Origin: Xanthomonas arboricola pv. populi
GTDB taxonomy: Bacteria > Pseudomonadota > Gammaproteobacteria > Xanthomonadales > Xanthomonadaceae
Direction: 5' to 3'
Length of the DNA stretch: 64,000 bases
Assembly: GCF_002939945.1 (NCBI RefSeq)
Contig: NZ_MDEB01000006.1
Span: 124,001-188,000, forward strand
The notes beneath the pieces are model-generated. The model searched no databases. It was given only the letters and a program-made list of their open reading frames with translations, and was not told where the DNA came from. Each line of letters starts with the position of its first letter. Positions within the stretch are counted from its first letter, which is position 1. The translations under genes and the position numbers were made by a program. This document shows, piece by piece, positions 8,639-15,742 of this stretch.

Positions 8639-9538
8639 TCAGTCGGCCCGGGCCGGCGTGGTGGCCGGCGCGGTCGCAGGCGCCGGCGGCGGCAGCGCGG
8701 CATCGCTGGCATCGACCACGCCGTCGTGGTTGCGGTCGACGCGGGCGAAGGTGCGCAGGCCCGACGCCTGATATTCGGCAAAGCTCATGCGCTGGTCCTT
8801 GTCGGTGTCGAGCACCTTGAAACGCACATGCACCTGGCGGTCGTCGGCCTGTTCGAGCGCGGTGAGGCGGCGGTTGAGGCGGTCTTCGAACTCCACCCGG
8901 TACTCGTCCGGCGACAGCGCCGCGTTGCGGTCGCCGTCGGCGCTGGCGAACTGCGCAGCGCGCAGGCCGGCGTATTCCTTGCGGCCCACCTTGTCGTCGC
9001 CGTTCTCGTCGTAAAGCGCGAGGAAGCCCTCGGCCGACTGGCTGTCGGGCATGCCCGGGCGGCCGCCGTCGCGGTCGAAGGCCTGCGTCCGATCGGCAGG
9101 CGCATCCTTGGCCGCTGCCGCCAGCGCCGCCTGACCGCGCGTCCAGTCCTGCGCGCCGGCCGTGTCGAATTCGGCGCGCGACACCTGCCCGTCGCCATCG
9201 GCATCCAGGGCGGCAAAGCGGGTCCGGCCCTGTGCCGCCTGTGCGCCGCGTTCCTGCTCCAGCGCACGCTGGCGGCGCTGGCGGAACTCGGCCACGTATT
9301 CGTCCTCGTCGACGCTACCGTCGTGATTGCGGTCGGTGGCGTCGAAGCGGGCGCGGCGAAAGGCGGCGAAGTCGGCGGCGGTGATGCGGCCGTCGCGGTC
9401 GTCGTCGTGCTGGGTGATGAAGGCCTGCACGTTGTTGCCGTGACCGCCGAGCAGCGGGCGCGGGTCAGATTGGGCGAGAGCGGTGGCAGGAAGTAACAGC
9501 GCGCACAGATACGCGCCGGCCAGGGAGCCAGTGTTCAT
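8639..9538 (-). CDS. Secreted protein with seven EF-hand calcium-binding loops
   Basis: Predicted periplasmic or exported protein of 299 residues with signal peptide (first about 23 residues, ending ATALAQS). Seven EF-hand-like 12-residue loops are visible near residues 46, 69, 112, 177, 201, 244 and 268, including DRNHDGSVDEDE, DADGDGQVSRAE and DTDKDQRMSFAE. Some, such as DGDRNAALSPDE, lack canonical oxygen ligands. The ATG was chosen because AAGAGG precedes it by a suitable distance and it yields the signal sequence. It sits between a DUF4198 gene and a TonB receptor on the same strand, so a role in periplasmic metal handling or receptor assembly is plausible but unproven. It could also be a general calcium buffer. 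Confidence 0.85.
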   Translation of the reverse strand: MNTGSLAGAYLCALLLPATALAQSDPRPLLGGHGNNVQAFITQHDDDRDGRITAADFAAFRRARFDATDRNHDGSVDEDEYVAEFRQRRQRALEQERGAQAAQGRTRFAALDADGDGQVSRAEFDTAGAQDWTRGQAALAAAAKDAPADRTQAFDRDGGRPGMPDSQSAEGFLALYDENGDDKVGRKEYAGLRAAQFASADGDRNAALSPDEYRVEFEDRLNRRLTALEQADDRQVHVRFKVLDTDKDQRMSFAEYQASGLRTFARVDRNHDGVVDASDAALPPPAPATAPATTPARAD

Positions 9539-9679
9539 GGATTGCCTCTTGAGGGGAGAAACGGTGCCGGGCCGTGGCGCTGGCTGGGCCTGCAGGCGTG
9601 TCGGTACGCCGGGCGGAGACACCGCGCCGGTGAAGTCGGGCCAGTGGGGCAATGCAACCGCCGCAGCGGTTGCGCGGCG

Positions 9680-10465
9680 CTACGGCTCCAGCACCTGGAA
9701 GGTGAGCGTGGTGCTGTTGCTGTACTCGCGCACCGGGGCGTCGGCCGGGGCCGGGGTGCGGTGGCGGGACAGCGCCAGCCAGGTGCCGGCGCGGTCAAGC
9801 TTCATCGTGGCGCGGCCGGCCGCGTCCGTGGTCAGGCTGACCAGCGTCGGGGTGCGGTCGGAAGTCCAGACCGCCTCGCTGATGTCCACGGTCTGCCTGG
9901 CCAGCGGCACGCCGTCGTACTGCACCGTGAAGACGAAGCTCTCGCCGACGTACAGGTCGTTGGGATGCGAGACCGGCACCAGTTCCAGGCCACGGTTGCG
10001 CGGCGCCAGCGCGGTGCGATCGGGCTTGCCGACGCTCAGATAGGTGTCGGCCAGGGTGCGCGACTGGAAGCTGGCAAGCAGCGTGGCGCCCTTGGGCATG
10101 GCCACGTTGGGGTCGCGCACGGTCTGCCGTTTGCCATCCAGCTCCCAGGTGCGGAATTGCGCGCCCACGCGCAGGCCGGTGCTGACCCGGTAGGTGCCGG
10201 GCTGCTTGCCCAGGGGGTGTTCGACCACGGTACGGGTGTCGAGCGCCTGCACCCGGGCCGGCGCGACATCGCGGCCGTCGGGCCCGGTGATGATGAAGTG
10301 ACTCTGGTCGAATGCCGCTTCCGGGACGAAGAAGGTCTCGGCGAAGGCCGCGTCCAGAGTCACCTTCTGGCCGGGCTGGGGCGCAAAGGTGTTGGGTGCC
10401 AGATAAGGGGTGTGCGCAGAGGCGGAGGCAGCGAGCAGCAGCGCCGACAAGGTCAGCAGTTTCAT
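9680..10465 (-). CDS. DUF4198 family periplasmic protein
   Basis: Exported protein of 261 residues with a signal peptide (MKLLTLSALLLAASASAHT) immediately followed by HTPYLAPNTFAP, typical of DUF4198 proteins, where the new N-terminal histidine is often conserved. The family resembles the soluble part of NikM-type metal-uptake components and is frequently encoded beside TonB receptors. The body is beta-rich (FVFTVQYDGVPL, LVSLTTDAAGRATMKLDR). It is the first gene of the minus-strand unit leading into the EF-hand and TonB receptor genes, and its promoter carries a Fur-box candidate. A direct metal ligand is suggested by the family only; the function is not experimentally established as far as I know. 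Confidence 0.8.
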   Translation of the reverse strand: MKLLTLSALLLAASASAHTPYLAPNTFAPQPGQKVTLDAAFAETFFVPEAAFDQSHFIITGPDGRDVAPARVQALDTRTVVEHPLGKQPGTYRVSTGLRVGAQFRTWELDGKRQTVRDPNVAMPKGATLLASFQSRTLADTYLSVGKPDRTALAPRNRGLELVPVSHPNDLYVGESFVFTVQYDGVPLARQTVDISEAVWTSDRTPTLVSLTTDAAGRATMKLDRAGTWLALSRHRTPAPADAPVREYSNSTTLTFQVLEP

Positions 10466-10536
10466 GGGGGGCCCTGTTCCGAGTGGGTCGCTGGCGGCAG
10501 GGCGCGGGGCGGCGCAGGAAGCTGGCTGACCACACG

Positions 10537-10565
10537 ATATTAACGAAAATGCGAATCGTTCACAA
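10537..10565 (-). promoter_or_regulatory. Fur-box candidate inside a sigma70-like promoter for the DUF4198/EF-hand/receptor unit
   Basis: On the minus strand TTGTGA (10560-10565) and TAATAT (10537-10542) are separated by exactly 17 bases. The spacer contains gaaaatgcgaatcgttcac (10545-10563 on plus), matching the 19-base Fur consensus at 13 of 19 positions by hand alignment. The position is classic for repression by Fur-Fe2+. It lies about 70 bases upstream of the DUF4198 start. Confidence 0.65.
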
Positions 10566-10662
10566 CAATAATAGGCACTGCGTCGCTCTTGTCCGCCGCG
10601 GGATCGATGACGTGCGCTCGGGCCGACGTGTACCGTGTCCGTTTTCCCGCCGCCTCTTCGCC

Positions 10663-13371
10663 ATGAGTACCTACCACCTGCAGCAGGTCTTTCGTCCCAC
10701 CACCGTGGCGGTGGTCGGCGGCAGCCCGCGCGATCGCTCGGCCGGGCGGGCGGTGGTGCGCAATCTGCGCGCGGCCGGGTTTCCCGGGCAGATCGGCTGG
10801 GTGAGCCCGCGCTATACCGAGATCGACGGCGTGCGCACGGTGGCGCGGCTGACCGATCTGCCCTGGGTGCCGGACCTGGTGGTGATCACCGCGCCGGCGC
10901 GCATCGTGCCGCGCATCGTCTCCATCGCCGCGCGGCGCGGGGTGGCTGCGGCGATCATCCTCACCGCCGGGCTGGGCAACGGCCCCGGCTCGCCGGCCGC
11001 CCGCATGGAAGCGGCCGCGCGCGCCAAGGGCATGCGCATCCTCGGCCCGCACTGCCTGGGCGTGATCGCCCCGCATGCGCGGCTCAACGCCAGCATCGCC
11101 GCGCATTGCCCGCAGGCCGGCGACCTGGCGCTGATTTCCGAATCCAGCGCGATTGCCGCCGCACTGGTGGAATGGGGCGTGGCGCGCTCGGTCGGGTTCT
11201 CGGCGGTGGTGTCGCTGGGCGATACGCTGGATGTGGATTTCGGCGATCTGCTCGACTACTTCGCCACCGACTACCGCACCCGCGCGATCCTGCTGTATGT
11301 CGAACGCATCGGCGATGCGCGCAAGTTCATGTCGGCCGCACGCGCCGCCGCGCGCGCCAAACCGGTGGTGGTGGTCAAGTCCGGGCGCCAGTTCCGCATC
11401 AATCCCAACGCCGATACGCATGCGCAGGCGCTGGCCGGCTCGGATGCGGTGTATGGCGCGGCATTCGCGCGTGCCGGCCTGTTGCGGGTGGGCGCGCTGG
11501 ACGAATTGTTCGCCGCTGCCGAAACCCTGGGCCGGCTCGGCAGTTTTCCCGGCCGGCGCCTGGCCATCCTCAGCAACGGCGGCGGGGTGGGGCAGCTGGC
11601 GGTGGACCAGCTGGTGCTGCGCGGCGGCACCCTGGCCGAGTTGTCGGCCAAGACCCTGGAGCGGCTGGATCAGTCGCTGCCGCAGGGGTGGTCGCGCAGC
11701 AATCCGGTCGACATCATCGTCGATGCAGATGGGCCGCGGTATGCCGCAGCGATCGAGGCCTTGCTGGACGACCCGGAGAACGACGCGTTGCTGGTGGTCA
11801 ACGTGCCCACTGCGTTCACCTCCTCGGCCGATGCGGCCAAGGCGCTGACCCGCGCGCTGGACCAACGCGACCGCTACCAGCGCGGAAAGCCGGTGTTTGC
11901 GGTGTGGCTGGGCCAGGACGATGCGGCCATCGCCGCGCTCAATGCCGCGCGCGTGCCCACTTACGCGACCGAATCGGACGCGGTGCGCGGCTTCACCCAC
12001 CTGGTGCGCTATCGCGAGGCGCAGGCGGCGTTGATGGAGACCCCGCCCAGCCTGCCGGAAGATTTCGTGGTGGATGCCGGCATCGCCCGCGCGGTGGTCG
12101 ACGAAGCCTTGGCCGCCGGTCGGCGCTGGCTGGACCCTGTCGCCACCAACCGCCTGCTGGCCGCCTACGGCATCCCGATCGTGACGCTGCAGGTGGCCGC
12201 TACCGCCAACGAGGCCGCATTGCTGGCCGATCCCTTGTTGGCCGTCGGCCGCACGGTGACCTTGAAGGTGCTGTCCAGCGACATCGCGCACAAGTCCGAT
12301 GTGGATGGCGTGCGCCTGAACCTGTCCAGCGTGGCAGCGGTACGCGAAGCGGCGACCGGCATCCTGGCGCGTGCGCGCGCCGCGCTCCCCAACGCGGTGA
12401 TCGAGGGTGTGATCGTGCAGCCCACCGTGCTGCGGCCCAAGGCGCGTGAACTGATCGCCGGCATCGCCGACGACCCGGTGTTCGGCCCGGCGATCGTGTT
12501 CGGGCGCGGCGGCACTGCGGTGGAAGTGATCAACGACCGCGAGCTGGCGTTGCCGCCGCTGGATCTGCGCCTGGCCCACGAGCTGATCGGGCGCACGCGG
12601 GTGTCGCGCATCCTCAAGGCCTACCGCGACGTGCCGGCCGCCGACGAGCGCGCGGTGGCGCTGGTGCTGGTCAAGCTGGCGCAGCTGGCCGCCGACATCC
12701 CCGAAATCACCGAACTGGATATCAACCCGCTACTGGCCGACCGCGATGGCGTGATCGCGCTGGACGCGCGCGTGGCGGTGGCGCCGGCGCGCAAGCTGCA
12801 CAAGGGCCGCGGCCATCCGCGCTTTGCGATCTTCCCGTATCCGAAGCAATGGGAGCGCCAGATCGGGCTGGGCGATGGCACGCACGCGCTGGTGCGCCCG
12901 GTGCGCCCGGAGGACGACGCATTGTTCCGCGCGTTCTTCGCGCGGGTCACCGACGAAGACCTGCGACTGCGCTTCTTCCAGTCGGTCAAGCATTTCAGCC
13001 ACGAATTCATCGCGCGGCTGACCCAGCTCGACTACGCGCGCTCGATCGCGCTGGTGGCCATCGACCCCAAGACCGGCGACATGCTCGGCGCGGTGCGGCT
13101 GCATGCCGACGCCGACTACGAGCGTGGCGAATACGGCATCCTGATCCGCTCCGACCTCAAGGGCCACGGCATCGGCTGGCAGCTGATGCGCATCATGATC
13201 GAGTACGCGCGCTGGCTGGGCCTGAAGCAGATCGAAGGCCAGGTGCTGCGCGAGAACCGCACCATGCTGGCGATGTGCCAGAGCCTGGGCTTCGGGGTAC
13301 GCCCGGATCCGGAGGATGCGACCCTGATGGCGGTGACACTCCCTATAATGGGCGAGCCACGCCCGGCCTGA
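10663..13371 (+). CDS. Acetyl-CoA synthetase (NDP-forming)-like/GNAT fusion, Pat/YfiQ-type protein lysine acetyltransferase
   Basis: A 902-residue cytoplasmic protein with the PatZ/YfiQ architecture. It has an N-terminal CoA-binding Rossmann domain (about 5-130, TVAVVGGSPRD), succinyl-CoA-ligase-like domains (about 150-460), an ATP-grasp region (about 480-710, ending ELDINPLL) and a C-terminal GNAT acetyltransferase domain (about 735-890, GEYGILIRSDLKGHGIGWQL containing the acetyl-CoA loop). Homologues acetylate lysines of metabolic enzymes such as acetyl-CoA synthetase; the synthetase-like part usually senses acetyl-CoA rather than catalysing. The ATG was selected over an upstream open frame that lacks protein-like sequence. 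It is divergent from the Fur-controlled unit. A true ADP-forming acetate-CoA ligase activity is less likely but not excluded. Confidence 0.88.
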   Translation: MSTYHLQQVFRPTTVAVVGGSPRDRSAGRAVVRNLRAAGFPGQIGWVSPRYTEIDGVRTVARLTDLPWVPDLVVITAPARIVPRIVSIAARRGVAAAIILTAGLGNGPGSPAARMEAAARAKGMRILGPHCLGVIAPHARLNASIAAHCPQAGDLALISESSAIAAALVEWGVARSVGFSAVVSLGDTLDVDFGDLLDYFATDYRTRAILLYVERIGDARKFMSAARAAARAKPVVVVKSGRQFRINPNADTHAQALAGSDAVYGAAFARAGLLRVGALDELFAAAETLGRLGSFPGRRLAILSNGGGVGQLAVDQLVLRGGTLAELSAKTLERLDQSLPQGWSRSNPVDIIVDADGPRYAAAIEALLDDPENDALLVVNVPTAFTSSADAAKALTRALDQRDRYQRGKPVFAVWLGQDDAAIAALNAARVPTYATESDAVRGFTHLVRYREAQAALMETPPSLPEDFVVDAGIARAVVDEALAAGRRWLDPVATNRLLAAYGIPIVTLQVAATANEAALLADPLLAVGRTVTLKVLSSDIAHKSDVDGVRLNLSSVAAVREAATGILARARAALPNAVIEGVIVQPTVLRPKARELIAGIADDPVFGPAIVFGRGGTAVEVINDRELALPPLDLRLAHELIGRTRVSRILKAYRDVPAADERAVALVLVKLAQLAADIPEITELDINPLLADRDGVIALDARVAVAPARKLHKGRGHPRFAIFPYPKQWERQIGLGDGTHALVRPVRPEDDALFRAFFARVTDEDLRLRFFQSVKHFSHEFIARLTQLDYARSIALVAIDPKTGDMLGAVRLHADADYERGEYGILIRSDLKGHGIGWQLMRIMIEYARWLGLKQIEGQVLRENRTMLAMCQSLGFGVRPDPEDATLMAVTLPIMGEPRPA

Positions 13372-13474
13372 CCTTGGGTCACGCCGCGGTCCCCTCCTCA
13401 CCGCATGCCGGATCTGCCGGGCCTCGCCCCGGCCCGTTGCTCCGGCTGTCGTCTCGGCCCGCCTGGGAGTGTCA

Positions 13475-14515
13475 ATGTTTCGCGATTTCAGAATGTCGTT
13501 CTTGGTCACAGCGATCTGCCTGGGCCTGGCCGCCTGGTGGGGTCATACCTCCGCGATGGGCATCTGGCAGGCCCTGTGGCTATGCCTGGTGCTGAGCGTG
13601 CTGGAAGTGTCGCTGTCGTTCGACAACGCGGTGGTCAACGCCGGCGTGCTCAAACACATGAACGCGTTCTGGCAGAAGCTGTTCCTCACCGTCGGCATCC
13701 TGATCGCGGTGTTCGGCATGCGCCTGGTGTTCCCGATCGTGATCGTGTCGGTGGCCACCGGCATGGGCCTGGTGCCGGTAATGCAGATGGCGCTGAAGGA
13801 GCCGGACCGCTACAGCCAGGTGCTGACCGACAACTACCCGTCCATCGCCGCCTTCGGTGGCATGTTCCTGCTGCTGGTGTTCCTGAACTTCCTGTTCGAC
13901 CAGGAGCGCAAGCTGCACTGGCTCGGCCCGGTGGAGCGGCTGGTCGGCAAGCTGGGCAAGGCCGATGCGATGTCGGTGATCGTGGCGGTGTCGGTCCTGC
14001 TGGGCACCAAGCTGTTCCTGCCCGACGCCATCTTCCAGAGCGTGCTGTTCGCCGGCCTGGGCGGCATCCTGCTGTACCTGCTGGTTGGCAGCGTGGATGC
14101 GCTGTTCGAGGCCGAAGAGGGCGAGGACGGCATGGGCCCGGCCAAGCGCTCGGGCATTGCCGCCTTCCTTTACCTGGAAGTGCTGGACGCCTCGTTCTCG
14201 TTCGACGGGGTGATCGGCGCGTTCGCGATCACCCGCGATGTGGTCATCATCATGCTGGGCCTGGCGATCGGCGCGATGTTCGTGCGTTCGATGACGGTCT
14301 ATCTGGTGCACAAGGGCACGCTGGACGAGTTCGTGTTCCTGGAGCACGGGGCCCATTACGCCATCGGCGTGCTGGCGATCATCATGTTGGTCGGCACCGT
14401 GTACCACGTGCCGGAAGTGCTGACCGGCCTGATCGGCGTGGCCTTCATCGCCGCCTCGGTGTGGTCGTCGATCCGCTACCGCAAGCGCCACCACATCGGC
14501 CCGACCGAGATCTGA
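13475..14515 (+). CDS. DUF475 (TerC-like) integral membrane protein
   Basis: Inner-membrane protein of 346 residues with about eight hydrophobic segments. The two family signatures, EVSLSFDNAVVNAGVLKHM (about 37-55) and LEVLDASFSFDGVIGAFA (about 232-249), carry acidic residues inside membrane helices, as in the TerC/YceF superfamily implicated in metal (Mn2+) export or metallation of secreted proteins. The ATG at 13475 follows GGGAG at good spacing; an in-frame GTG six bases earlier is less likely. A TATAAT sequence at 13344-13349, within the end of the preceding gene, could be its -10 box but has no convincing -35. The transported substrate is unknown. Confidence 0.82.
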   Translation: MFRDFRMSFLVTAICLGLAAWWGHTSAMGIWQALWLCLVLSVLEVSLSFDNAVVNAGVLKHMNAFWQKLFLTVGILIAVFGMRLVFPIVIVSVATGMGLVPVMQMALKEPDRYSQVLTDNYPSIAAFGGMFLLLVFLNFLFDQERKLHWLGPVERLVGKLGKADAMSVIVAVSVLLGTKLFLPDAIFQSVLFAGLGGILLYLLVGSVDALFEAEEGEDGMGPAKRSGIAAFLYLEVLDASFSFDGVIGAFAITRDVVIIMLGLAIGAMFVRSMTVYLVHKGTLDEFVFLEHGAHYAIGVLAIIMLVGTVYHVPEVLTGLIGVAFIAASVWSSIRYRKRHHIGPTEI

Positions 14516-14651
14516 TCTCGCGCATTGGCCGCGCTAAAGCGTCACGCTGTTCACTTGAGAGCGGCTCGCAAGCGTCTTCGCGGTCATCGGGTGGACGCTG
14601 CTGACGGACGGACGGACGGGCGGGCGTCGCTAGGTCTGTGGCTTGGCTGCA

Positions 14652-14760
14652 AGGCCCTTGCCCGCCCACCCTCGCGGGACACGCCGCAAGTACGTCCCTG
14701 TAGGCTCTGGCGCGGCATCCATGCCGCTCAAGGTCCCGCGACGGTGAGCGGGCAAGGACC
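14652..14760. repeat. Dispersed inverted-arm repeat, copy A
   Basis: About 29-base arms (14652-14680 and 14732-14760) contain cttgcccgcccacc and its inverted counterpart ggtgagcgggcaagg. A central 16-base palindrome gcggcatccatgccgc lies at 14712-14727. Relative to copies B and C it is in the opposite orientation: its reverse complement shares ggcgtgtcccgc, ggcgggcaagg and the central palindrome with them. Confidence 0.75.
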
Positions 14761-14895
14761 AGTCGAGATGGTCGGTACGCAAAGTAAGAGCAGCGCCTGA
14801 TGCGCCTTGTTCGATCGTGAAGCATCGTGTCCACGTCTGATGCGCACCGCGCGACAGACAGCTCTTCAAACAAGAGCCGACCAACTGTCTGGTGC

Positions 14896-14994
14896 GGTGT
14901 CCTTGCCGGTTGCGGGACCGTGTGGCGGCATGGATGCCGCCACCGAGCCCCGAGGGATGGGTTCACGGCGTGTCCCGCAAGCGGCGAGGGCACC
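14896..14994. repeat. Dispersed inverted-arm repeat, copy B
   Basis: Arms ggtgtccttgccggttgcgg and its degenerate inverse ending cggcgagggcacc surround the core gcggcatggatgccgc. The motif cacggcgtgtcccgc is shared with copies A and C. It is more diverged than A, suggesting an older insertion. Confidence 0.7.
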
Positions 14995-15331
14995 GCGCCC
15001 TCGACGCTGCGCGTTCTTGCTGCAGAGGCCTCGACCGCAACGTCCAAAGAGAGAACGGCAGCGCACACCCGGATTCGGCAGTGGCGAGTTTGCTTCCGCA
15101 GCTTGGGCGTGCCGGAGGAGCGGCCCGCCAGGCGTGCGGTGCCGCTTGAGGCGGTCGCGGCCAACTGACTGGCTTCAGCATCGATGTGTGTCGCGGCCAA
15201 CCCAACCGGACCCAACTGATCGACAGAATTGCCGGTTTGGGCCTTGACTGCGCAGTCCAGTTGGACGGGTTGGCAGCCTCCCGCCGACCGTTCGTCAGAC
15301 AGTGCTTTGTGCTGTAAGGGTTTTCGGGAAT

Positions 15332-15379
15332 TTCCTACATTTGGTGTTGACCCCTCCGGGTGACCCCACTATCTTGGGG
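15332..15379 (+). promoter_or_regulatory. Pair of NrdR boxes upstream of nrdA
   Basis: Two 16-base sites, ttcctacatttggtgt (15332-15347) and ccccactatcttgggg (15364-15379), fit the NrdR core C-w-A-n-A-T-n-T-n-G closely, the second with one core mismatch. They are spaced 32 bases centre to centre, that is three helical turns, which is the arrangement needed for cooperative binding by the NrdR repressor with ATP/dATP. They lie about 365-410 bases before the nrdA ATG, implying a long leader. Confidence 0.75.
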
Positions 15380-15742
15380 GAGTCGGTGGTTGGTCGCCCC
15401 AAGGCGTCCGGACCAGTGAGAGCATGATTTGCAGCAGGTTGCCAATCAAACGCCTCTCCGCGGCGGCAGCGATGAACGATCACAGCCATCCGGGCGTTGC
15501 CTGGAGCGGGCGGCGTGGTTTCGTTGCGCCGCGGTTGTTTCGCCACCGACCACTGCGCGACAGCACACCGCGCGGTGGCGGCCGTGGAATCTCCGGTAAG
15601 GAGATGGCTGGTGAAGGCGATGCCGCCGCAGACCGTGGGTCTTGCGTGCTGGTCGTCGCGCACCGCCATCGCTGTCCAGGGAATCCGGATCCGGCCGCAA
15701 CCCGTCCCCAGCCGGGTTCGTGTGCCTACGCATGGAGGACGC

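Larger units (their letters stand above)
14516..15331. other. Long non-coding stretch upstream of the nrdA regulatory region
   Basis: About 800 bases without a gene I can support. It holds a short (gacg)4 microsatellite near 14603-14618 and two copies of a dispersed inverted-arm repeat (listed separately). The remaining open frames lack ribosome sites and resemble no family. No tRNA or known riboswitch consensus was seen. Confidence 0.55.

Noticed and set aside
15380..15742. Possible cobalamin or other riboswitch in the nrdA leader
   Set aside because: I found no B12-box or other known aptamer consensus, and the reductase is class I.
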